A stretch of DNA of 64,000 nucleotides from Micromonospora rhizosphaerae (GTDB lineage: Bacteria; Actinomycetota; Actinomycetes; Mycobacteriales; Micromonosporaceae): positions 1,922,001 through 1,986,000 of the forward strand of contig NZ_FMHV01000002.1 of NCBI RefSeq assembly GCF_900091465.1, written 5' to 3'. Positions 24,586 to 32,674 of this stretch are shown here, piece after piece. Numbering within the stretch: position 1 is the first letter of the stretch; each line of letters opens with the position of its first letter. Position numbers and translations under genes: made by a program. Under the pieces are notes generated by a model. It made no database searches, was not told the origin of the DNA, and saw only the letters and a program-made list of their open reading frames with translations.

Positions 24586-25167
24586 ATGATGAGACGTTCT
24601 CGACTGTGGGCGGCAGCGGTGGCGGTCAGCGCGGCGGTGGCCGGCGCCGCCGTGGGCACCGCGGCCATGGGTGACGACGGAGGCCATGACTCGCACGACT
24701 CTCACGACGCGCGGCAGGGGAAGACCGTATTTGCGGAGCTCAGCGGCTACGAGGAGGATCCGCTGACGATCTCGACGCCGGGCACGGGCCGGTTCGTGGC
24801 GCACATCGACGAAAAGCGTCAGGAGATTTCGTATCGACTGAGCTACGAGAACCTCGAGTCAGCTGTCCAGCAGGCGCACATCCACTTCGGGGGGAGACAC
24901 CAGAGCGGCGGTATCGTCGCCTTCCTCTGCACGAACCTCGGCAACGGGCCGGCTGGCACTCAGACCTGCCCACCCGCTCCAGCCACGATCACGGGGACCA
25001 TCACCCCCGCTGACGTCGTCACCGCCCCTAACCAGGGCATTGATGCCGGAGAGTTCGACGAGCTCGTCGACGCGATCGAGGCCGGCGTCACGTACGCCAA
25101 CGTGCACACCGCGGTGCGCACGGGGGGCGAGATCAGGGGCCAGATCAACAGCGACGACGACGACTGA
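24586..25167 (+). CDS. Secreted CHRD-domain protein
   Basis: A 193-residue exported protein. A signal peptide (RRSRLWAAAVAVSAAVAGAA) is followed by a His/Asp-rich stretch (GGHDSHDSHDARQG) that could bind metal. The CHRD domain covers about 45-190: LSGYEEDPLTISTPGTGRF, QQAHIHFGGRHQSGGIVAFL and the final YANVHTAVRTGGEIRGQI. CHRD domains (first seen in chordin) are beta-rich extracellular modules with no known enzyme activity. The AAGGAG site at 24572-24577 fits ATG 24586, while GTG 24583 and a further ATG at 24589 are possible. Upstream DNA is less GC-rich than the rest, but the gene itself has normal codon use. Confidence 0.88.
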   Translation: MMRRSRLWAAAVAVSAAVAGAAVGTAAMGDDGGHDSHDSHDARQGKTVFAELSGYEEDPLTISTPGTGRFVAHIDEKRQEISYRLSYENLESAVQQAHIHFGGRHQSGGIVAFLCTNLGNGPAGTQTCPPAPATITGTITPADVVTAPNQGIDAGEFDELVDAIEAGVTYANVHTAVRTGGEIRGQINSDDDD

Positions 25168-25223
25168 CCGGGGCGCCGTCATCGGCCGCGACCGCGAGCT
25201 GGGGGTAGCCGACAGCGGGGTCG

Positions 25224-26432
25224 TCAACCGGCCAGGCCCGCGGCGCGCCGGAGCAGTGCGCATCGCTCCGCCGCAGAGCCCACCACGTCGGCGGCGGCCC
25301 GGAACAGCGCGGCGGCGCGGACCGGGTCGCCCTGGCGGGCGGTCAGCTCGGCCTCCGCGGCCAGCGCCGGCGGGTAGCCGTCGAGCCCCCCGCCGGCGCG
25401 GGCCTCGGCGACCAGGGCCAGGCCGGTCGCCGGGCCGTACGCGAACCCGTGGGCCACCGCGCGGTTGAGCCGGACCACCGGGGTGGGGCGGATCAGCGCC
25501 AGCTGGTCGTACCAGCCGGCGATGGCCGGCCAGTCGGTGTCAGCGGCGGTCCGCGCGGTGGCGTGGCAGGCGGCGATCCGGCCCTGGAGGGCGTACGGGC
25601 CGTGGCCGGCCCGGTCGAGCAGCGACAGCCCCTCGGCGACGGCGGCCTGGTCCCAGCGGGAGCGATCCTGCTCATCAAGGGTGAGCAGATTGCCGTCGGC
25701 GTCGCGGCGGGCGGCCCGGCGGGAGTCGTGCAGGAGGAACAGCGCGAGCAGCCCGGCCACCTCGGGCTGCTCGGGCATCAGCTGATCGAGCAGCCGGGTC
25801 AGCCGGATCGCCTCGTCGGCGAAGGCGGGCTCGCCGTCGGCGTCGTACCCGCGGGTGAAGAGCAGGTAGAGCACGGCCAGGACGCCCGGCAGCCGCTCGA
25901 CCAGCGCGGATCCGGTCGGCACCCGGTACGGGATGCCGGCCGTGGCGATCTTTGTCTTGGCCCGGGTGAGCCGCCGGGTCATGGTGGATTCGGTGACCAG
26001 GAAGGCGCGGGCGATGTCGGCGGTCGGCACCCCGGCCACCGTGCGCAGGGTCAACGCGACCCGTGCCTCAAGGGCCAGCGCCGGGTGGCAGCAGGTGAAG
26101 ATGAGCCGGAGCCGGTCGTCCACCACGTCCCCCTCCGTCCCGGCCGGTGCCGGCTCCGGCTCAGTGAGCAGCGCCAGGTCCCGCAGCTTGCGGCGTTCCA
26201 CGGTGGCTCGGCGCAGCACGTCCACGGCCCGGTTCCGGGCGGTCGTCATCAGCCAGCCGCCCGGATTCGCGGGTACGCCGTCGCGGGGCCAGCGCTCCAC
26301 GGCCAGGGTCAACGCCTCCTGGGCGCAGTCCTCGGCGAGCGTCCAGTCCCCGGTGACGCGGATCAGCGCGGCCACGATCCGGGCGTACGACTCCCGGCCC
26401 GCGACGGCCACCGCGTCGGCCGCCTTGGTCAC
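25224..26432 (-). CDS. ECF42-type RNA polymerase sigma factor with C-terminal TPR-like extension
   Basis: A 402-residue sigma factor. Region 2 is visible at about 15-75 (AEDCAQEALTLAVERWP, GWLMTTARNRAVDVLRR). Region 4 lies at about 120-170 (ADIARAFLVTESTMTRRLTR). After this comes a ~220-residue helical extension (EQPEVAGLLALFLLHDSRRA, VVRLNRAVAHGFAYG), typical of ECF42 factors, where it replaces a separate anti-sigma factor. The GTG start directly follows the stop of the YCII gene, with no gap. ECF42 genes are usually linked to YCII/DGPF genes, as here. A second, distinct ECF42 factor is at 53220. The two differ in their extensions. Confidence 0.92.
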   Translation of the reverse strand: MTKAADAVAVAGRESYARIVAALIRVTGDWTLAEDCAQEALTLAVERWPRDGVPANPGGWLMTTARNRAVDVLRRATVERRKLRDLALLTEPEPAPAGTEGDVVDDRLRLIFTCCHPALALEARVALTLRTVAGVPTADIARAFLVTESTMTRRLTRAKTKIATAGIPYRVPTGSALVERLPGVLAVLYLLFTRGYDADGEPAFADEAIRLTRLLDQLMPEQPEVAGLLALFLLHDSRRAARRDADGNLLTLDEQDRSRWDQAAVAEGLSLLDRAGHGPYALQGRIAACHATARTAADTDWPAIAGWYDQLALIRPTPVVRLNRAVAHGFAYGPATGLALVAEARAGGGLDGYPPALAAEAELTARQGDPVRAAALFRAAADVVGSAAERCALLRRAAGLAG

Positions 26433-26768
26433 TCAGGCATCCGGATTGGCGAAGGGGCGCAGCTCGATCCGACCCCGGTAGGCCATGGGGTGGCTCCGCG
26501 CGACCTCGATCGCCTCGTCCAGGTCGGCACATTCGAGCAGGTCGAAGCCCACGATCACCTCCTTGGTCTCGGCGAACGGGCCGTCGGAGACGAGCAGCTC
26601 GCCGCCGCGAACGCGGACCGTCGTGGCCGCCGAGGGCGGTGCCAGCGCGTCGCCGGTCAGCCGCTGACCCCGGGCGTCCCGCTCCGAAACCCAGTCGTCG
26701 ATGTCGGGCGCCGCGGTCGGGTCGGTGTCCGGCTCGGTGTCGGTGCAGACGAACATCATGTACTTCAT
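26433..26768 (-). CDS. YCII/DGPF-domain protein linked to ECF42 sigma factor
   Basis: A 111-residue protein starting MKYMMFVCTDTE and containing the family motif SDGPFAETKEVIVGFDLLEC, the DGPF sequence that names the group. It ends in HPMAYRGRIELRPF. YCII-like proteins have a ferredoxin-like alpha/beta fold; enzyme activity is unproven for most. ATG 26768 has an AGGAG site nearby and matches the other two YCII starts of the window; the open frame far upstream is an antisense shadow of the exporter gene. It is the first gene of a two-gene operon with the sigma factor and has a promoter-like site at 26803-26829 shared with the other YCII loci. Confidence 0.92.
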   Translation of the reverse strand: MKYMMFVCTDTEPDTDPTAAPDIDDWVSERDARGQRLTGDALAPPSAATTVRVRGGELLVSDGPFAETKEVIVGFDLLECADLDEAIEVARSHPMAYRGRIELRPFANPDA

Positions 26769-26802
26769 GCTTCGCTCCTCGGTGTCGTGATTCCACCTGG
26801 GT

Positions 26803-26829
26803 GACGAACGGGGTCGGCGGTTCCGGACA
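26803..26829 (-). promoter_or_regulatory. Candidate ECF42-type promoter for the YCII-sigma operon
   Basis: Leftward, TGTCCGGAACC begins at 26829 and CCGTTCGTC begins at 26811, 18 bases apart start to start, about 35 bp before the YCII start. It matches the sites at 679-706 and 54489-54513 in both boxes and spacing. Confidence 0.55.
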
Positions 26830-26897
26830 CCTGCATACCAAATTTTCTCGGCGAAATTCGGAGTGATATCCGTAGCGTGGTTGGGTACTGCCGGGCG

Positions 26898-27146
26898 ATG
26901 TTCTTCATCTTCGGGCTGCGTACCAAGGTCGACCGGTCCGGCGTCGTCACCCAGGTATGTCGCAACTGCCGCGACCAGGCCCCCTTCCTCTACTGGCTGA
27001 TCGGTCGGCGGCCGGTCACCCCGGCCCCGGTGCACACCGTCTCCCGGCCGCCGTGCACGCCCGGCCGCCGGCACCGCCGCCGCAGCCGACCGTCCGCCGG
27101 TGCCCGGTCGCCCCGCTCCCCCTGGAACCGCTCCGCCGACCGCTGA
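26898..27146 (+). pseudogene. Truncated zinc-ribbon family protein
   Basis: ATG 26898 opens MFFIFGLRTKVDRSGVVTQV and then CRNC, which matches the start of small zinc-ribbon proteins common in actinomycetes. Those normally continue with an aromatic FTLFFIPLFP-like strand and a second CxxC pair. Here the sequence turns into an Arg/Pro-rich run (PPCTPGRRHRRRSRPSAG) without a proper second ribbon, so the gene is probably frameshifted or deleted after about 30 codons. The 82-codon frame may still be translated. It lies in the gap between the YCII operon and the exporter gene. Confidence 0.55.
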
Positions 27147-27236
27147 CCCGGCCGGCCCTGTGATCTTCGACCCCGATCGGGCTCCATCCCTGTTCGCGCC
27201 AACTAGGCTGGGGCCGCCGTCCGAACGGGGAGAATC

Positions 27237-28649
27237 GTGCGCAATCACCCGGCCGTCGTGCTGGTGGCCGTACTGCTGTCCACCCTGTCGCTGCCGGTCT
27301 CGCTGACCGGCGCGTCCGTCGCGCTGCCCGACATCGGCCGGGACCTCCACGCCGGGCTGGCCGGCGTGCAGTGGGTGGTGAACGGCTACAACGCCACCTT
27401 CGCCAGCTTCATGCTGGCCACCGGAGCGCTTGCCGACCTGTTCGGCCGCCGCCGGGTCTACGCCGTCGGCGTCGTGGTCTTCGCCGCCGGCGGGCTGCTC
27501 GCCGCGATCGCCGACAGCATCGTGCTCCTCGACGTCGCCCGGGCCCTCGCGGGTGTCGGCGCGGCCGCCGCCGCGACCAGCGCCTCCGCCCTGCTCGCCG
27601 GGGCGTTCCAGGGCCGCGCCCGGGCCCGCGCCTTCGGCGTCTTCGGTACGACGATCGGCGTCGGCCTCGCCTTCGGTCCGTCGATCGCCGGGCTGCTCAT
27701 CGAGGGTTTCGGCTGGCGGGCGGTCTTCGCCGTCCCGGCCCTGGCCGCGTGCCTGGTGCTCGTCCTTGTCCCGCTGCTGCCCGAGTCCCGCCAGCCGCAC
27801 CCGGGGCGGGTCGACTGGGCCGGCACGGTCTCGTTCACCGCCGCGCTGCTGCTGCTCATCTTCGGCTTCGTCCAGGGCCCCGAGTACGGCTGGGCGGCGC
27901 CGGTCATCCTCGCCGCGTTCGCCGCCGCGCTGGCGCTGCTGGTGGTCTTCGTCCGGGTGGAACGCCGCCGCGCCGAACCGATGTTCGACCTGGCCCTGCT
28001 GGCGAGCCCCCGGTTCCTCGGCATCTGCCTGGCGGCGGCCACCATCGTCGCGGTGCTGGTGCCGCTGCTGGTCTACCTGCCGGCGTACCTGACCACGGTG
28101 GTCGGGCTGAGTCCGGGCGCGGCCGGGGCGACACTGATCCTGCTCACCGCCCCCACCCTGGTGCTGCCACTGCTGAGCGGCGCGCTGACCCGGCTGGTCC
28201 CGGCCACCGCGGTCACCGTGGTCTCGGTGGTCGTGGTCGCCGTCGGCGCGGCCTGGGCCACCGTGCTCAGGCCGGACGCGGACACCGCGACGCTGGCCGG
28301 GCCGCTGCTGACCATCGGCGTCGGGGTGGGACTCTCCATCGGGCTGCTCGACGCGATCGCGATCGGCAGCGTCGCGCCGGCCCGGGCGGCGACCGGCGCC
28401 GGGATGATCAACACGGCGCGGCTGACCAGCGAGACCGTCGCCATCGCGGTGGCCGGTGCGGTGCTGGCCAGCACCACCGCCGGCCGGCTCGCCGACCCGG
28501 GCTTCACCGGCGGTCTGCGTACCGTGCTCTGGTCGATGGCCGCGCTGGCGCTGGCCGCCGCGGTGGCCATCGCCGTGCTGGTCCGCCGCCGGGGCGCCGA
28601 CACCGACCTGCGGTCTCCGACGGTCCCCGCCTCGGCCGCCGAGCACTGA
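27237..28649 (+). CDS. MFS drug exporter, DHA2 (14-helix) type
   Basis: A 470-residue transporter with about 14 membrane helices. Diagnostic segments are the first helix and loop LTGASVALPDIGRDLHAGLA, GALADLFGRRRVYAVGVVVF (motif A) and the antiporter-type motif C region GTTIGVGLAFGPSIAGLL. The last helices follow GAGMINTARLTSETVAIAVAG, typical of DHA2 proton-drug antiporters. GTG 27237 has a GGGGAG site upstream. There is no adjacent TetR/MarR regulator; the preceding zinc-ribbon remnant and following convergent monooxygenase gene give no clue to the substrate. Confidence 0.9.
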   Translation: MRNHPAVVLVAVLLSTLSLPVSLTGASVALPDIGRDLHAGLAGVQWVVNGYNATFASFMLATGALADLFGRRRVYAVGVVVFAAGGLLAAIADSIVLLDVARALAGVGAAAAATSASALLAGAFQGRARARAFGVFGTTIGVGLAFGPSIAGLLIEGFGWRAVFAVPALAACLVLVLVPLLPESRQPHPGRVDWAGTVSFTAALLLLIFGFVQGPEYGWAAPVILAAFAAALALLVVFVRVERRRAEPMFDLALLASPRFLGICLAAATIVAVLVPLLVYLPAYLTTVVGLSPGAAGATLILLTAPTLVLPLLSGALTRLVPATAVTVVSVVVVAVGAAWATVLRPDADTATLAGPLLTIGVGVGLSIGLLDAIAIGSVAPARAATGAGMINTARLTSETVAIAVAGAVLASTTAGRLADPGFTGGLRTVLWSMAALALAAAVAIAVLVRRRGADTDLRSPTVPASAAEH

Positions 28650-28666
28650 AACCGCTTGCCGCCGGT

Positions 28667-29932
28667 TCAGTCGCCGGTGCGCAGGGCCTCCGGCGCGAAG
28701 CCGGCGATCTCCTTGTAACGCCGCGAGATCGCTTCCAGTTCGGCCCGGCTGATCACGTCCTCGATGCGCTCGAACGGCTGGTCCCCGGTGCGCTCCCAGA
28801 CCTCGCGGATGATCACGTCGGGTGGGGTACTGCGATTGGTGCGTACCACCTGCGTGGTGACCGGCAGACGCCGTTTCTCGTACGCTTGGAGCGCGGCCTG
28901 CGGGTCGTCGATGGTCGACAGGGAATGACGCAGCGCACGCGCGTCGAGGATGGCCTGCCCGGCGCCGTTGGAGCCGCGCGGCACCATCGGGTGCGCGGCG
29001 TCACCGAGCAGCGTCACCCGGCCGAAGGTCCACCGGTCCAGCGGATCCTGATCGACCATCGGGTACTCCAGCACCTGCTCCGCGCCGCGGAGCATCGCCG
29101 GAACGTCGAGCCAGTCGAAGTGCCAGTCCTCGAAGGCGCCGATGAAGTCCTCCAGCCTGCCCGGACGACCCCAGTCCCGCTCGACGTGCCGCGGCGTCTC
29201 GATCTCCGCGACCCAGTTGATCAGCTGGTTGCCCCGCCCGTCGACATTGTCGCGGATCGGGTAGATGACCATCTTTCCGCGGTCCAGCCACCCCGCTCGG
29301 ACCATGCTCGCTCCGGTCAGGATCGGCTGCCCCACGGTCGTACCGCGCCACATGTTGATGCCGGAGTATCGCGGCGGGCCTTCGTTCGGGTGCAGTTGTG
29401 CGCGAACTGCCGAGTGGATGCCGTCACCGGCGACCACGACGTCCGCCGCGACGGCCGGCAGCGTCTCACCCGTGCTGGAGCTGCGGAACCGCACCTGCGC
29501 GACCCGGTCGTCCTGCGTCACGCCGGTGCACCGGTGATCGAGGACGACCGCGTCCGCCCCCAACCGCTCGCGGACCGCGTCCAGCAGCACCCGTTGCAGA
29601 TCACCACGATGGATGGAGAACTGCGGATGGTCGTACCCGGCGTACCGGCCGCTGGGCTCGCGGTAGATGAGCTGACCGAAGCGGTTGAAGAAGACGGACT
29701 CCCGGGTGGTCACCGAAGCCCGGGTGAGCGGGTCCTCCAGACCCAGCTGGCAGAGCACCCGGGAGGCGTGCGGCAGGATGTTGACGCCCACGCCGAGCGG
29801 GCGGATCTCCGGCACGGCCTCGTAGACCCGGCAGGGAATGCCGGCGTCGTGCAGCTCAAGGGCCAGCACCAGGCCGCCGATTCCGGCACCGACGATCAGC
29901 ACGCGCTCGTCGCGGCCGCGGACATCGCTCAT
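28667..29932 (-). CDS. FAD-dependent aromatic/heterocyclic monooxygenase (NicC/PhzS-like)
   Basis: A 421-residue flavoprotein monooxygenase. The FAD-binding Rossmann motif is VLIVGAGIGGLVLALEL near the start; VVVAGDGIHSAVRAQL is the DG motif; VTLLGDAAHPMVPRGSNGAG is the GD motif. The substrate side contains YPIRDNVDGRGNQLINW, as in PhzS-like flavin-dependent oxidoreductases. Such enzymes hydroxylate aromatic or N-heterocyclic acids. It is the last gene of a likely three-gene operon with a cysteine hydrolase and a lipoprotein binding component. A NicC-like oxidase beside a NicF-like hydrolase suggests breakdown of a pyridine-type or similar compound, but the substrate is inferred only. Confidence 0.88.
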   Translation of the reverse strand: MSDVRGRDERVLIVGAGIGGLVLALELHDAGIPCRVYEAVPEIRPLGVGVNILPHASRVLCQLGLEDPLTRASVTTRESVFFNRFGQLIYREPSGRYAGYDHPQFSIHRGDLQRVLLDAVRERLGADAVVLDHRCTGVTQDDRVAQVRFRSSSTGETLPAVAADVVVAGDGIHSAVRAQLHPNEGPPRYSGINMWRGTTVGQPILTGASMVRAGWLDRGKMVIYPIRDNVDGRGNQLINWVAEIETPRHVERDWGRPGRLEDFIGAFEDWHFDWLDVPAMLRGAEQVLEYPMVDQDPLDRWTFGRVTLLGDAAHPMVPRGSNGAGQAILDARALRHSLSTIDDPQAALQAYEKRRLPVTTQVVRTNRSTPPDVIIREVWERTGDQPFERIEDVISRAELEAISRRYKEIAGFAPEALRTGD

Positions 29933-29958
29933 TCCTTCTTCTCCTGACACAGGTTGGA

Positions 29959-30600
29959 TCAGTTGCGCGGGGCGGAAGCCCACCCGGACCGGACGTCGGC
30001 CACGGTGACGACGGCGCCCAGATAGGACCGGAACTCCTCGACCGCCGACCGGTGGCGAGCCCGGCCGGTGGCCGCGGTGGCGTCGGCGACCAGTACCGGT
30101 TGGAAGCCGCGGGCCAGGGCATCGAGTCCGGTCGCCCGCACACACAGGTCGCTGGTCACTCCGGCGAGCAGTACCACGTCCCGGTTGCGGGCCCGCAGGG
30201 ACAGTTCCAGCGAGGTGTAGGCGAAGCCGGAGTACCGGTGCTTGACCACCACCCGCTCGTCCTCGGCTGCGCTGATCCGGTAGGGCTGCGCGCCCCACGA
30301 CCCCTGCCGGACGATCGGGTGATTCCGTACGTCGAGCAGGGCGCCGGCGTCGCCGCGGGCCAGCCATTCGGGCGTGTCGGTCCAGTCCGAGTGCTCGGTC
30401 CGTACGTGCAGGCACGGCACGCCGGCCGCCCGGGCCGCCTCGAGCAGCGCCTCGATGGCGGCCACGGCCGGCTCGACGTCGCTCAGGTCGCCACCCGCGC
30501 GGGCGAGCGCTCCGTCGGGGTGGCAGTAGTCGTTCTGCACGTCGACGATGACCAGCGCGCAGCGTCGTGCCGCGGGCAGGGGAGACGCCTGCGGAGTCAC
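29959..30600 (-). CDS. Isochorismatase-like cysteine hydrolase (amidohydrolase)
   Basis: A 213-residue hydrolase. The catalytic triad is visible: D20 in LVIVDVQNDYCHP, K120 in VVVKHRYSGF and C153 in GVTSDLCVRATGLDAL. The family includes nicotinamidase, maleamate amidohydrolase, biuret and N-carbamoyl hydrolases; this one cannot be placed more exactly. The GTG start overlaps the stop of the upstream binding-protein gene as GTGA, so translation is coupled. The monooxygenase follows 26 bp downstream. In nicotinate-type pathways a hydrolase of this family removes the amide nitrogen after ring opening, which would suit the neighbourhood. Confidence 0.9.
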   Translation of the reverse strand: MTPQASPLPAARRCALVIVDVQNDYCHPDGALARAGGDLSDVEPAVAAIEALLEAARAAGVPCLHVRTEHSDWTDTPEWLARGDAGALLDVRNHPIVRQGSWGAQPYRISAAEDERVVVKHRYSGFAYTSLELSLRARNRDVVLLAGVTSDLCVRATGLDALARGFQPVLVADATAATGRARHRSAVEEFRSYLGAVVTVADVRSGWASAPRN

Positions 30601-31595
30601 GCCGCCGACCCGGGTGCCACCATCGAATCCACATCGATCTCGCCGTTGACCAGGCCGTACTTGCGCATCTCCGCGGCGATGAAGCGCAGGGAGCCCAGGT
30701 CGGACTTGGCCCGCCACACCGGGAGGATCATCTTCTGGGCGGACTCGGGGGTCACCTTCTGCAGGGTGGGCAGGGCCGACCGGAACGCGGCCGGGTCAGC
30801 GGCGATGGCCTCGGCGGTCGCAGCGACGCCCTTCTGGAAGGCTTCGACGACCTTCGGCTGCTCCTTCGCATACCGCTTGTTGGCCACGTAGGAGCCGATC
30901 TGCAGACCCGGCTTGGACTCGACGTAGGGCCACAGCACGGGCCGGAATCCCCGCCCGAGGCCGATGGAGACGAACGGCTCGATCTCCCACGCGGCGTCGA
31001 CCCGACCGGCCTCCAGGGCCGGCAGCATGTCCGGGAAGCCGATCTCGACGAAGCTGATCCCCGAGGTGTCGACACCGCGGGCCGCCAGGGCCGCCTTGAT
31101 GGTGATGTCGCCGATGTTCTTCAGCGTGTTGACCGCGATCTTCTTGCCCGCCAGGTCCTTCGCGGAGGTGATCGGGCTGTTCTTCGCCACGAGCACCGCG
31201 GAGAAGTCGGCGTCGGTCTTTTCCGTGGCGAAGGTGCCGGGCGCGATGAGCGAGATCGGCAGACCCTTGTTCGCGGCGAGCAGCACGCTGGCGACGTTGG
31301 AGCCGCCGAACTGGTAGGTGCCGCTCACCACGCCAGGGATGACGGCGGCGCCGCCCGCGGCCGTGTCGATGTCCAGGTGCAGCCCCTGGGCCTTGAACAG
31401 GCCCTTCTGCTCGCCGTACTCAAGGAAGGCGGCGGGCACACCCGCCGTCTCGGCGATCTTGACGGTGGTCAGCTTGCCGTCGCTGCCCGGCGTCCCGGTG
31501 GACGAGGATCCACCGCCCGACGAACCGCAGGCAACCAGGAACAGAGAGAGTGCGGCCGCCGTCGCTGACGCGGCCAGGCGAAGGGAACGGGGCAT
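30597..31595 (-). CDS. ABC transporter substrate-binding lipoprotein (SsuA/NMT1/THI5-like)
   Basis: A 332-residue lipoprotein with the lipobox LFLVACGSS (Cys 23). The mature part has the NMT1/SsuA fold: TVKIAETAGVPAAFLEYGEQ, VSGTYQFGGSNVASVLLAAN, SAKDLAGKKIAVNTLKNIGD and FPDMLPALEAGRVDAAWEIE. These proteins carry sulfonates, nitrate, taurine, thiamine precursors or aromatic acids to an ABC importer. No permease or ATPase gene is nearby, so it must use a transporter encoded elsewhere or be an orphan. RBS GGAGG precedes ATG 31595. It heads the catabolic operon and is divergent from the IclR regulator, which likely controls it. Confidence 0.9.
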   Translation of the reverse strand: MPRSLRLAASATAAALSLFLVACGSSGGGSSSTGTPGSDGKLTTVKIAETAGVPAAFLEYGEQKGLFKAQGLHLDIDTAAGGAAVIPGVVSGTYQFGGSNVASVLLAANKGLPISLIAPGTFATEKTDADFSAVLVAKNSPITSAKDLAGKKIAVNTLKNIGDITIKAALAARGVDTSGISFVEIGFPDMLPALEAGRVDAAWEIEPFVSIGLGRGFRPVLWPYVESKPGLQIGSYVANKRYAKEQPKVVEAFQKGVAATAEAIAADPAAFRSALPTLQKVTPESAQKMILPVWRAKSDLGSLRFIAAEMRKYGLVNGEIDVDSMVAPGSAA

Positions 31596-31663
31596 CGCTC
31601 CTCCTTGTGAGGCTGGTGAGTTCCGCCACCGTAGGACTCCTGTTGCGTGAGAAGGAATCCCTC

Positions 31664-31678
31664 GCGGAAAAATTCCGC
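31664..31678. promoter_or_regulatory. Candidate IclR operator
   Basis: Perfect inverted repeat GCGGAA-AAA-TTCCGC in the 118-bp gap between the divergent binding-protein operon and the IclR gene. Placement between the two starts suits a site by which the IclR protein controls both directions. Confidence 0.6.
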
Positions 31679-31713
31679 TGGCCAGAACAACCGGTGTCCC
31701 GTACCGTCCCCGT

Positions 31714-32481
31714 ATGCCAGACCGCGGGGACACCCAGCCGCTCCCTCCGTACGCCATCGAGTCCGTCGACAAGGCGCTGCGACTGCTCCTGCTCATGCGC
31801 CACCGGGGGACGGTCCGGGTGACCGACGTCAGCGACGAGCTGGGCGTCGCGCGGTCCACCGCGCACCGCCTGCTCATGACGTTGGCGCACCACGGGTTCG
31901 TCGCGCAGGACACGGTGTCCCGCTCGTACCGGGTGGGACGCGTGATGGTCGAGATCGGTCTGGCGGCGGTCGGCGAGCTGGACGTCCGTCGCAAGGCCCG
32001 CCAGCACATGGAGAAGCTCGCCGCCGAGCTGCGCGAGACGGTGAACCTCCTGGTGCTCGAGGGTGCCGAGGTCCACTTCATCGACGGCGTGGAGAGTGAC
32101 CGGACGCTCCGGGTCACCGCGCGCACGGGTCTGCTGGTACCCGCGCACGCGACCGCCGGCGGAAAGGCGCTGCTCGCGGAGCTCTCGGCCAGCGAGCTCG
32201 AGGCGCTGTACCCGAACGGGCTCGACCGAATGACCGAGCGAACCCTGACGGACATCAATCTGCTTCGGGATGAGCTCGCCGAGGTGCGCCGGCTCGGTTA
32301 CGCGATCAACCGGGGTGAGCGGGAGCACGGGGTGCACGCGGTGGCGGTGTGCATCCGCGACCATGCCGGTCGCGCCGTTGCCGCACTGGCCACCAGCGTG
32401 CCCGCCCCGCGCGCGTCCCGGCTGCACAGTTTCGTCGAACCCCTGCGTCGGTCCGCCGACGCGATCGGTCGCGACCTCTAG
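31714..32481 (+). CDS. IclR-family transcriptional regulator
   Basis: A 255-residue regulator. Winged helix at about 12-75: ESVDKALRLLLLMRHRGTVR, VTDVSDELGVARSTAHRLLM. The effector domain follows with the IclR signatures RKARQHMEKLAAELRETVNL and GLLVPAHATAGGKALLAEL, then GYAINRGEREHGVHAVAV near the ligand pocket. IclR proteins sense small organic acids and control catabolic operons. It is divergent from the monooxygenase/hydrolase/binding-protein operon and is its likely regulator through the palindrome at 31664-31678. About 190 bp of non-coding sequence follow before the GGDEF-EAL gene. Confidence 0.92.
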   Translation: MPDRGDTQPLPPYAIESVDKALRLLLLMRHRGTVRVTDVSDELGVARSTAHRLLMTLAHHGFVAQDTVSRSYRVGRVMVEIGLAAVGELDVRRKARQHMEKLAAELRETVNLLVLEGAEVHFIDGVESDRTLRVTARTGLLVPAHATAGGKALLAELSASELEALYPNGLDRMTERTLTDINLLRDELAEVRRLGYAINRGEREHGVHAVAVCIRDHAGRAVAALATSVPAPRASRLHSFVEPLRRSADAIGRDL

Positions 32482-32674
32482 GACCGGCGGCTCTACCTGC
32501 TGGCCGCCACCCCGCAGGATGACCGTGCGTCATCGTCCTGAGTGGGCAGGGTGACGGGGGCCGTGCGGCTCTGGCGGCGGCACCGGGCGATGACTACGCT
32601 TGCGCCGTTCGCCGTCCGCAACCGGTCCTCATGGTCGAGGGTGCACGTCTGAGACAGAGCCGGAGCGAATAGTT

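Noticed and set aside
24348..24674. Open frame before the CHRD gene
   Set aside because: Starts at a weak position, has no recognised motif and overlaps the CHRD start in another frame; the area looks like a promoter region.
26771..28646. Long N-terminal extension of the YCII gene at 26433
   Set aside because: Antisense to the DHA2 exporter; the YCII family starts at MKYMMFV with its own ribosome site and promoter.
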